From an uncultured Gelidibacter sp. (GTDB taxonomy: Bacteria; Bacteroidota; Bacteroidia; Flavobacteriales; Flavobacteriaceae), in contig NZ_CANMTE010000006.1 of NCBI RefSeq assembly GCF_947500795.1, forward strand, positions 1 through 64,000: a DNA stretch of 64,000 nucleotides. The letters are read 5' to 3'. This document shows positions 1 through 6,932 of the stretch, one piece after another. The position numbers were made by a program, and so were the translations under genes. The notes below the pieces were generated by a model. The model was not told the origin of the DNA and did no database searches. It saw only the letters and a program-made list of their open reading frames with translations. The stretch's first letter is position 1; every line of letters starts with the position of its first letter.

Positions 1-77
1 TGCTCTTTCTCATAATACTGTCTAAATTAAGATAATTATTCTACTTTTAAACAGTTCGGTTTTAGGGGAAGCTTACA

Positions 78-212
78 CCTTTTTTTATCATATTTTTCTG
101 AAAAGTAGATTAAATCGCCCAAATATTCAATTCCAAGTAATCCATAAGTTTATTTGTTATGAGATAATATACTTAATATTTTTTCAATATTTTTATTTTC
201 TTTTTTTTCCAT
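78..212 (-). pseudogene. Decayed copy of the candidate immunity gene
   Basis: Reading leftward from an ATG at 212, about 45 codons match the start of the intact gene at 657-1010. Shared stretches are MEKKENKNIEKILSILS and TYGLLGIE. Codon 21, a Gln codon in the intact copy, is TAA here (150-152), and similarity fades below about position 78. The ATG overlaps the stop of the toxin-tail remnant as TAATG, exactly as in the intact pair. The two copies lie 798 bp apart. It is therefore a broken downstream copy of an immunity-like gene; the immunity role is inferred from position, not from a known domain. Confidence 0.7.
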
Positions 213-334
213 TAATTATAAAATGTTATTTTACCAATTGTCACTCCATTATCAACATAATCGATTGAATATTCATATTGCCATTCATTTGCAAAAGTTC
301 TTGCACGATACGTAATATTTTCGACAATAAATTT
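212..334 (-). pseudogene. Decayed copy of the toxin C-terminal tail
   Basis: Forty codons ending at 212-214 are about 60% identical to the last 41 residues of the 2800-1010 lipoprotein. Conserved positions include the ARTxAxxW, SIDY/TIDY and IGK segments and the final FYN. A stop codon (335-337) lies directly before the matching region, so nothing upstream joins it to a secretion domain. It looks like an orphan C-terminal module, the kind left downstream of polymorphic toxin genes. Confidence 0.7.
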
Positions 335-563
335 TTATATAAGTTGTTTTTAGAAACACTTAAAAAAGAATAGTATTTAAAACCTATTTCGTCCGTGGAG
401 TAAAAATTGGATTCATCAATAACGTCAAAACTATTCGGATTTTCAAAGGTTAATTTTATTAAACTTGCATTTTATAATGCCCTAGAATTATTTCCAAATG
501 GCTATTTTGTTTATTTGCAAGAAAATTGATAGAATTGACGTCAAAATAAATACCGTCAGCAAC
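335..563 (-). pseudogene. Frameshifted coding remnant, unknown family
   Basis: Two overlapping minus-strand frames read as protein-like sequence. The first runs from about 563 to 459 and contains LANKQNSHLEIILGHYK. The second takes over near 468 and contains LTFENPNSFDVIDES and FKYYSFLSVSKNN. One frameshift near 465 would join them. There is no similarity to the intact toxin at the matching 798-bp offset, so this is not part of the duplication. It may be the end of another lost immunity-like gene. The call rests on amino-acid composition only. Apart from this and the two remnants at 78-334, nothing else is visible in 1-656. Confidence 0.35.
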
Positions 564-656
564 TCATATTTCTATTTCTTTTAACCTGAGTTTGACGTAA
601 CTCTTCTTTGCTAAATTGTTACGTCGAACACAGGTTATTAATTTATAATATAAAAT

Positions 657-1010
657 TTATAGTTCAAATGAAATCAAATAATACCTATCAACTTTGTCCA
701 TTTTATCCCAATTTTTGTTTATGTAAATTTCTATTTTATCAAATTCTGAAGCGTCAGATGGAGGAGGATATATATAGTTATATGTTAAGTTGAAGCTAAT
801 TTTAGCTATATTTCTTTTCATTATACTTTTTGAAAGTAACAATAATGTTTTTCTTAAATCATCATCATCCAAATCCCTCTTTTTGTCATGTTTTTCCAAA
901 AGATTAACCAAATCTCCTAAATGTTCAATTCCAAGTAAACCATAAGTTTGTTTGTTATTAGATAATATACTTAATATTTTTTCAATATTTTTATTTTCTT
1001 TTTTTTCCAT
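657..1010 (-). CDS. Small hypothetical protein, candidate immunity partner of upstream toxin-like lipoprotein
   Basis: This is a 117-residue, charged, probably cytoplasmic protein without signal peptide or membrane segment. The N-terminal half is Lys/Asp/Leu-rich and probably helical, with a run of four Asp near residue 50. I recognise no domain. Its ATG (1010) shares the A of the preceding gene's TAA, so translation should be coupled to the toxin-like lipoprotein. A broken second copy of its start, with the same overlap, lies 798 bp downstream. Coupling plus joint duplication with the toxin tail is the standard layout of a toxin/immunity pair, which is the only basis for the proposed role. 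It could instead be an accessory protein. Confidence 0.6.
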   Translation of the reverse strand: MEKKENKNIEKILSILSNNKQTYGLLGIEHLGDLVNLLEKHDKKRDLDDDDLRKTLLLLSKSIMKRNIAKISFNLTYNYIYPPPSDASEFDKIEIYINKNWDKMDKVDRYYLISFEL

Positions 1011-2800
1011 TAATTATAAAATCTCAATTTACCTATTAGTATTCCATTTCTATAATAATCTATTGTGTACCCATACGACCAATCAGAGGCGACAGTTCTG
1101 GCATTATACTTAATATTTCCATTAATTAAGAATTTCACATTAGGAGAAGAAGTGTTTTGCCATGGTATATTATATTTTTGCTGTATCAAATCTTTGTATT
1201 GATTAAAAGACCTATTATTAATTGCATAATTTGGGACGCTATTTGGGTTGGTTATATTAGAGTAATTTATTTTATCACTGGCATATGTTGTAGATGATGA
1301 GTTAGCAGCGTTTAAATTGGTTGCCGTGGCCACAAAGATATGAGCAAGATAAATATAATAATTAGGATTGGTTAAAGCATCGGCCCACATATCTTTTAAT
1401 CCAGAAAAATAATCTCCTGCTGCTATAGCTATTTGGCCTTCAGAAGGGATTCCATTCAAATACACTAAATTTGCCGCAGCAGTATATATGGTAATTTTGT
1501 CTTGAAAATCGGAAAGAGCGTTTGCTTTTATGACATACTCAATACCTAAATTATTAGTTCTTAATGCGCTATAAAAAACCAATTTGTCATTAATACCATA
1601 ATGAGGCGTTAGATTATATTCCCCAATTTGTATTTGATTGGTGCCAATACTATATAAGGAAAGATCTAATAATGCGTTACTTTTGTATTTAGCTATTAAA
1701 TAAAGTTCAATAGGGTTTCCTGTAATAGGGTTTTCTATGTTATTGATATAGCTTGTTACTTCATATTCATCAAAATTTACCTGATAGCCGTTATACCAAG
1801 ATTCAATTGAGGCAAGAGCAAATGCCTTCATTTCCATATTTGGATTGTTTCCCAAAAACGATTTAATTATATTTGCTTCAGTATCGTTCTCAAAAAGCCA
1901 TAGTAATTGGTTATAAGAGAGTGTACTATCAAGCAAATCATTGATGTCATTGGCAATAATATCTTCTCCACAATCATTTGTTTGACAATTAGGTGGCAAC
2001 GTAATACCTGTGTCCACACCGTCATTGCCTCCGTAGGGTGGGTTGCTCGCATTTGGTCCTCCTGTGTCCGTTTGTCCTCCGGTAGTGCCTCCACCACCAG
2101 ACTCTCCATCACATGTTGTAGTTGGGGTTGCCTGAACTATCCAAGTTGAATATGGTGGGTTTCCACCAGCGGTTTCATAGTTACAGCTTCCAGCCTGGCC
2201 TGCTCCTGAATGTTCGCCCGTATAGCAATCATGTTTAATTTCGACGAAATTATACTCGTAACTTTCCTCACATCTATTGGCATACAATCCTGAAACGCTT
2301 TCAATATCGATTTCTTGAAAACCAATGACCTCAAAGCTGTTTTCTTCGTTGTTAAGTCCATCGGGAAAGAGATATGTAATTAAGTACGCACTGTATTCGG
2401 TATCTGACGTTTTTTTTGATAGAATTAAGTTTTCTATGATGTTTGCTTCACTCTCATGAGGTCTTTCAATGTAAAAGGAATAGGACTCCTTTGTGCCGTT
2501 TGGTGCTGCTATATAGGTTACCCTATCTTTAAAAATGGTAAAATCATCTGTTTCTAAAATTTCTCCCTTTGATACGTATACTCCTTTCTTGTTCTTTTGC
2601 GCAGACAGAGTATTTAGTTTGTTAAAAAGAAGGGCGTTTTTTTTTATAAAACTGAAATTATTATGGATAACGGTAAAATTCAGCTCTTGATTTTCAGAAT
2701 CAAGAGTTATATCGTTCTCCTTTTCACAACTTGTGCTAACTAATATTGTAAATAGTAATAGAGCTGCAGTTTTGATCCATTTTCTAAAATTTGAAGTCAT
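1010..2800 (-). CDS. Secreted lipoprotein with polymorphic-toxin-like architecture
   Basis: The chosen ATG at 2800 gives 596 residues; a TTG at 2839 is possible but would put 13 extra residues before the signal peptide. The N-terminus is a lipoprotein signal with lipobox STSC at about residue 25. Next come a beta-rich region, a Cys-rich stretch, a Gly/Pro/Asn-rich linker, and a helical segment (NDLLDSTLSYNQLLWLFEN onward). As I recall, this order is frequent in flavobacterial polymorphic toxins. The last 150 residues are a separate Asn/Tyr-rich domain with no family I recognise. Its final 40 residues are duplicated downstream. The product should reach the outer membrane or cell surface. Toxin activity is inferred, and no catalytic motif was identified. 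Confidence 0.6.
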   Translation of the reverse strand: MTSNFRKWIKTAALLLFTILVSTSCEKENDITLDSENQELNFTVIHNNFSFIKKNALLFNKLNTLSAQKNKKGVYVSKGEILETDDFTIFKDRVTYIAAPNGTKESYSFYIERPHESEANIIENLILSKKTSDTEYSAYLITYLFPDGLNNEENSFEVIGFQEIDIESVSGLYANRCEESYEYNFVEIKHDCYTGEHSGAGQAGSCNYETAGGNPPYSTWIVQATPTTTCDGESGGGGTTGGQTDTGGPNASNPPYGGNDGVDTGITLPPNCQTNDCGEDIIANDINDLLDSTLSYNQLLWLFENDTEANIIKSFLGNNPNMEMKAFALASIESWYNGYQVNFDEYEVTSYINNIENPITGNPIELYLIAKYKSNALLDLSLYSIGTNQIQIGEYNLTPHYGINDKLVFYSALRTNNLGIEYVIKANALSDFQDKITIYTAAANLVYLNGIPSEGQIAIAAGDYFSGLKDMWADALTNPNYYIYLAHIFVATATNLNAANSSSTTYASDKINYSNITNPNSVPNYAINNRSFNQYKDLIQQKYNIPWQNTSSPNVKFLINGNIKYNARTVASDWSYGYTIDYYRNGILIGKLRFYN

Positions 2801-2857
2801 AATGAAAAAATTAAGTTGATACACCGTTACTATATACAAAGTGAAATTTTATTATGG

Positions 2858-2895
2858 TTACGGGGAAACCGTAATGCTGTTACGGTAAAACCGTA
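2858..2895. promoter_or_regulatory. Twin palindromes upstream of the toxin-like gene
   Basis: Two inverted repeats lie side by side: TTACGG-5-CCGTAA (2858-2874) and TACGGT-3-ACCGTA (2881-2895). They share the TACGG/CCGTA core, and their centres are 22 bp apart, about two helical turns. They sit 58-95 bp upstream of the ATG at 2800, where an activator or repressor would bind. The regulator is not in the window. Confidence 0.5.
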
Positions 2896-3063
2896 GTGTT
2901 GAAGGAAGACGCGGTTTTAGAGCTCAATAAAAAAGATCAAATACATGAAATATTTTATAAGGTTTAAACTAAATGGTATTTTCTTTGGATTTTTTTCCTT
3001 TTTTCAAAGCAACCTTTTCGAAATCTATGCATCTTATAAAGGAACTTAAAAACTACAAAAAGC

Positions 3064-3591
3064 ATGAAAAAAATGAATTTAATGATGAAATCTTTACTAG
3101 TATTTACCGCACTGTTTATGGTAGGTTGTAACAACGATGACGGTATTGTATGCCCAGAAGCTTTAACGGGCGAATTAACAGCTGCTGAAACTGAATTTTC
3201 AGGACAATGGGTGTTCAGCGGATTGGTTGCTGAAGATGCATTAGATATTACTGATGATAAAACAGATAACCCAGATAAAGATTTGTATGCTCAGTATTCT
3301 GACTGTCAACGCGATTTGTTATATACGTTTATGGCCAATAGAGGTTATGAATTTAAACAAGGCCATACTGCTGCTGCAGATTGTGATGGAAAACAAAGTG
3401 TAATGGGAACTTGGAGCCTTACAGACAAAGTCTTGACTTATGTTTCTGGCTGTTCTACGCAAACAGTTGAAATAGAATTGAATGATGAAAAGGATGCCTT
3501 CACTTATAAGGCCTTAGTGAATATTCGTGAGGTTAATGGACTTATCAGAAACACAAAAGTGACATTTACCTTTGAAAAAATACAAGGGTAA
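3064..3591 (+). CDS. Lipocalin-like lipoprotein, hypothetical
   Basis: This 175-residue protein has a lipoprotein signal peptide with lipobox MVGC near residue 22. The mature part is beta-rich and acidic. It contains a GxWxxxG-like start (FSGQWVFSG), four further Cys and a central WSL strand, resembling the lipocalin-like or META-type small lipoproteins of Flavobacteriia. The Cys pattern suggests two disulfides. The gene stands alone between two minus-strand genes, with its own terminator just after the stop. The specific function is unknown, and the fold call is by pattern only. Confidence 0.55.
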   Translation: MKKMNLMMKSLLVFTALFMVGCNNDDGIVCPEALTGELTAAETEFSGQWVFSGLVAEDALDITDDKTDNPDKDLYAQYSDCQRDLLYTFMANRGYEFKQGHTAAADCDGKQSVMGTWSLTDKVLTYVSGCSTQTVEIELNDEKDAFTYKALVNIREVNGLIRNTKVTFTFEKIQG

Positions 3592-3611
3592 TTACATACT
3601 TGATGCAAGTA

Positions 3612-3643
3612 AAAAAAGCGGATTTAATAATCCACTTTTTTTT
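3612..3643 (+). terminator. Rho-independent terminator of the 3064-3591 gene
   Basis: An eight-pair stem with one mismatch (AGCGGATT / AATCCACT, four-base loop) is followed by a run of nine T. It ends the single-gene transcript and also lies just beyond the stop of the convergent aldo/keto reductase. Confidence 0.7.
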
Positions 3644-3662
3644 TGTTTATTACTCACTGCTA

Positions 3663-4697
3663 TTATGCCGAAGGGTTAGGGATCACCTTATGAACCTCTT
3701 CAATAGCATCTAAAACATCCTGATTTAGTGTCAAATTGATGCTTTCTATGTTTTCTTTAAGTTGCGTCATGTTGGTAGCGCCTATAATATTACTCGTTAC
3801 AAAGGGCTGCTGTGTTACAAATGCTAAAGACATTTGTGATAAAAGTAAATTGTGTTCCTCAGCAATTTCCAGATAGCGTTTGGTTGCTTCTGTACATGAG
3901 GAACTGCTGTATCTTGCAAATCGGGTAAAACGATTCAATCGACTATCTTTTGTGTCTTCACCTTTTATATACTTGCCTGATAAAACGCCACATCCTAAAG
4001 GAGAATAGGCCAAAAGTCCGATATCTTCTCGCATGGCTATTTCTGCCATATCGCCTTCAAATAGTCGATTGAGTAAAGAGTACGCATTTTGCACGGTAAG
4101 CATTCTTGGCAAATCGTGTTTTTTAGATTCCTCTAAATAACGCATGGTTCCCCAAGCTTTTTCATTTGAAATACCGATGTGTCTTACCTTTCCAGATTTT
4201 ATAATGCCATCAAACGTGTGGAGTATTTCCTTAAAATTATCCTGCCATGCTTCCTCTTCATGTTTATAATCGCGAATTCCCAAAGTGTTCGTGTTGCGTT
4301 CTGGCCAATGTAGTTGATAGAGATCTATATAATCCGTTTTTAAACGCCTCAAACTGTTATTGACGGCGTCTTCCAAAGCTTCCGGACTAAACCCATTTGT
4401 TCTTATGTGTGCAGTATATTCGCCAGGGCCAGCAATTTTAGAGGCTAAAACAACCTTGTTTCGGTTACCGGTTTTTTCAAACCAATTGCCAATAATCCGT
4501 TCTGTATCAGCATAAGTTTTTGCTTCAGCGGGTACTGGATACAATTCTGCGGTATCAAAAAAGTTAATGCCTTGGTCTAAAGCGTAGTCCATTTGTTCAA
4601 AACCTTCAGCTTGGGTGTTTTGAAGTCCCCAAGTCATGGTTCCTAAACACAATTTGCTGACTTTAATATCGGTATGTGGAAGTGTGGTGTATTTCAT
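3663..4697 (-). CDS. Aldo/keto reductase, Tas-like
   Basis: This 344-residue TIM-barrel oxidoreductase should use NADP(H). The aldo/keto reductase tetrad is visible as Asp48, Tyr53 (FFDTAELYP), Lys87 (LASKIAG) and His130 (YQLHWPE). The insert after Tyr53 (PVPAEAKTYADTE) and the overall length match the Tas/YghZ branch rather than the shorter AKR3 or AKR5 types. The C-terminal GATNMTQLKEN segment is the cofactor-binding part. The substrate is not evident from neighbours; a role in carbonyl detoxification would be typical. It is transcribed alone, downstream of the ompA-type gene but separated from it by a terminator. Confidence 0.9.
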   Translation of the reverse strand: MKYTTLPHTDIKVSKLCLGTMTWGLQNTQAEGFEQMDYALDQGINFFDTAELYPVPAEAKTYADTERIIGNWFEKTGNRNKVVLASKIAGPGEYTAHIRTNGFSPEALEDAVNNSLRRLKTDYIDLYQLHWPERNTNTLGIRDYKHEEEAWQDNFKEILHTFDGIIKSGKVRHIGISNEKAWGTMRYLEESKKHDLPRMLTVQNAYSLLNRLFEGDMAEIAMREDIGLLAYSPLGCGVLSGKYIKGEDTKDSRLNRFTRFARYSSSSCTEATKRYLEIAEEHNLLLSQMSLAFVTQQPFVTSNIIGATNMTQLKENIESINLTLNQDVLDAIEEVHKVIPNPSA

Positions 4698-4754
4698 GGC
4701 TATGCCCTTTAAAATTGGGGCTGGTTTTTGAGTGTGATTCTTATGAAGTTCAAA

Positions 4755-4795
4755 GATAAAAAAAACCTTTCAGCTGTGAGGGACTGAAAGGTTTC
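4755..4795 (-). terminator. Terminator downstream of the OmpA-type gene
   Basis: A perfect 11-bp inverted repeat AAACCTTTCAG / CTGAAAGGTTT with a 10-base loop is followed, on the minus strand, by a T-rich tract (A-run at 4755-4763 on plus). It ends the transcript from 5898-4942 after the tandem repeats at 4828-4909. Confidence 0.75.
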
Positions 4796-4827
4796 TAATG
4801 TTGATGATGTTTTATTTTGATAAATAG

Positions 4828-4909
4828 GGTTTCGACTGCGCTCAACCTGACATTGGGTTTCGACTGCGCTCAACCTGACATGAGGTTTCGACTGCGCTCA
4901 ACCTGACAT
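4828..4909. repeat. Three tandem copies of a 26-bp intergenic repeat
   Basis: Three copies (4828-4853, 4856-4881, 4884-4909) start GGTTTCGACTGCGC and end CAACCTGACAT, with a 28-bp period and 2-bp gaps. They lie in the 3' untranslated part of the ompA-type transcript, between its stop and terminator. From memory, this motif is a scattered repeat in many Flavobacteriaceae genomes. The gaps are too short for CRISPR spacers. Confidence 0.85.
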
Positions 4910-4941
4910 AATGATTCGATTGTTCCCTATGATATTCGTTA

Positions 4942-5898
4942 TTAATCGTTTAATAATTTTGAAATCTCATCTAATTTTGGGGTCAAAATCACTTCAATAC
5001 GTCGGTTTTTAGCTTTGCCTTCACTAGTATCATTGGAAGCGATTGGTGCATATTCACCGCGTCCTGCTGCTGTTAAGTTTTCAGGATTGATTGCTGGATT
5101 TTCTCTCAAAATTTGAACAATTGCCGTAGCACGTTTCGTTGATAAGTCCCAGTTACTATTCATAACACCAGTACCCGTATAAGGGTCGTTGTCTGTGTGG
5201 CCTTCAATTAAAATAGCGATTTCAGGGTTTTCCGCTAAAACAGCTCCCAACTGATTTACAGCTTGTTTGCCATTGGTGCCTACAGCCCAGCTGCCAGATT
5301 GGAACAATAATTTATTTTCCATAGATACATACACTTTCCCGTCACGCTGTTCTACTGTTAACCCCTTACCTTCAAAATTTGTTAGGGCTTTTGAAATGGC
5401 ATTTTTAAGTTTGTTCATTGCTGCATCTTTTGAAGCAATAACACTTTCGAGCTCTGCAATTCGTTGTGAACGCGCTTCCATATCTTGTTTTAGCTTTTCC
5501 AAACGTGCGTTTTCAGTTGCAAGTGCTTGTTCCTTTGCTTCTAAACGCGCTAATAATTCTCTGTTCTTTTTAGAATTTTCGGCAATTGCAGATGAACTAT
5601 TTTGCTCTAAAGCCTCATATGATTTTTGTAGATTATCAAGATTGGTTTTAGCGGCGTCATAATCTCTTTGTAATTGGTTGCGCTTTGCCGTGGTATCATC
5701 ATAATCTCTCTGTAGTTGCGACAGCCTATTTTGAGAAATGAGCAAATCTTTTTTAAGATCGGCATTCTCATCAGAAACTTTTCTATTCTCTTTCCTAAGA
5801 GAAGCATATTTACTCTCTAAATCAGTGTAGAGTTTTTTAGACACACAAGACGTTGTCAATACAAGTGTCAATGCTATAAGGGACAATTTCTTAATCAT
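4942..5898 (-). CDS. OmpA-family lipoprotein with coiled coil
   Basis: The ATG at 5898 gives 318 residues and places a lipoprotein signal (lipobox TTSC) correctly; upstream in-frame starts would bury it. A long coiled coil follows (about residues 25-170, rich in Leu, Lys, Gln and Ala, with repeats such as QLQRDYD). The C-terminal OmpA/MotB peptidoglycan-binding domain has EGHTDNDPY, LSTKRA and GRGEYAP. The protein probably spans from the outer membrane into the periplasm and clamps peptidoglycan. Its start lies about 57 bp after the stop of exonuclease III, so co-transcription is possible. Confidence 0.9.
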   Translation of the reverse strand: MIKKLSLIALTLVLTTSCVSKKLYTDLESKYASLRKENRKVSDENADLKKDLLISQNRLSQLQRDYDDTTAKRNQLQRDYDAAKTNLDNLQKSYEALEQNSSSAIAENSKKNRELLARLEAKEQALATENARLEKLKQDMEARSQRIAELESVIASKDAAMNKLKNAISKALTNFEGKGLTVEQRDGKVYVSMENKLLFQSGSWAVGTNGKQAVNQLGAVLAENPEIAILIEGHTDNDPYTGTGVMNSNWDLSTKRATAIVQILRENPAINPENLTAAGRGEYAPIASNDTSEGKAKNRRIEVILTPKLDEISKLLND

Positions 5899-5954
5899 GT
5901 TTATTATTTTTATTGTTAGTTTTTTTAAGGTGATATTTATCGTGAAACTACAGA

Positions 5955-6740
5955 TCAATGCTCAATCTCAAGCAATATTGGGCAGTGGTCGCTATGAACG
6001 GCGTCCGACAAGATAACGCTGCGTTTCAATCGTTCTTGTAATGGAGCATTCACTAAGGCATAATCCAATCGCCAACCTTTGTTTCTTGCTCTTGAATTGG
6101 CTCTATAGCTCCACCAAGTATAGTGGTCAGGTTCTTTATTAAAATGTCTGAAAGAATCTATAAAACCACTGTTCAAGAAATTCCCTATCCATTTGCGTTC
6201 TACAGGAAGAAACCCAGAGACGTTAGAAAGTCCTTTCGGATTATGAATGTCTATTTCTTCGTGACAAATGTTATAATCGCCCAAAATAATGAGGTTAGGA
6301 ATTCTCGTTTTCAGATCGTCTACATACGCCTGAAACATATCCATATAATCAAATTTGTGCTGTAAACGCGCATCATTAGTGCCTGAAGGCAAATACAAGC
6401 TCATAACTGAGACACCTTCTTTCCCAGGGGCACTCGGTGGGAAATCGGCGCGTATATTTCGTCCTTCAAAATCCATAGATGGAATCCCTGTGCCATATTC
6501 AACATGGTCTGGCTTAATCTTACTCAGAATGGCAACGCCACTATAACCTTTTTTTTGAGCACTAAACCAATAGTGATATTTATAGCCAGCATCTTCAAAA
6601 AGCTGGACGTCAACTTGCTCTTTCATGGCTTTTATTTCTTGCAGACAAAGAACATCTGGATTGGCACTTTTTAACCAATCTATAAAACCTTTATTGAGTG
6701 CTGCGCGAATGCCATTAACATTGTAAGAAATAATTTTCAT
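5955..6740 (-). CDS. xth: Exodeoxyribonuclease III (AP endonuclease family)
   Basis: The ATG at 6740 gives 261 residues starting MKIISYNVNGIRAAL, the normal family start. It is a Mg-dependent nuclease that cuts at abasic sites and degrades 3' ends in base-excision repair. All family motifs are present: YNVNGIRA, LQEIKA with the metal-binding Glu, GDYN, and the C-terminal SDHCPI with catalytic His. The length is normal for bacterial ExoIII/ExoA. It lies just upstream of the OmpA-type gene on the same strand, an association that says nothing about function. Confidence 0.95.
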   Translation of the reverse strand: MKIISYNVNGIRAALNKGFIDWLKSANPDVLCLQEIKAMKEQVDVQLFEDAGYKYHYWFSAQKKGYSGVAILSKIKPDHVEYGTGIPSMDFEGRNIRADFPPSAPGKEGVSVMSLYLPSGTNDARLQHKFDYMDMFQAYVDDLKTRIPNLIILGDYNICHEEIDIHNPKGLSNVSGFLPVERKWIGNFLNSGFIDSFRHFNKEPDHYTWWSYRANSRARNKGWRLDYALVNAPLQERLKRSVILSDAVHSDHCPILLEIEH

Positions 6741-6932
6741 TTGGATACTATCAATAGTTGGGGTAAAGTGCAAAGATTAAGCTTCCCTTTTGAATAGGCT
6801 ATTTATTAGGCTGTTGTTTATACTTTGTACTTGATTAATCGGCTAAATTAAATAATACTGTACTTTTATACGATAATTTTAAAGGCATTTTAACGATTGA
6901 ACCGTTGCTGCCTTTAGAAGTTAATTCAACTC

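Noticed and set aside
2801-2839. TTG start 39 bp upstream for the toxin-like lipoprotein
   Set aside because: It would place 13 extra residues before the signal peptide; the ATG at 2800 gives a standard lipoprotein signal.
4828-4909. Possible small CRISPR array
   Set aside because: The copies are separated by 2-bp gaps with no spacer sequences, and no cas genes are near.
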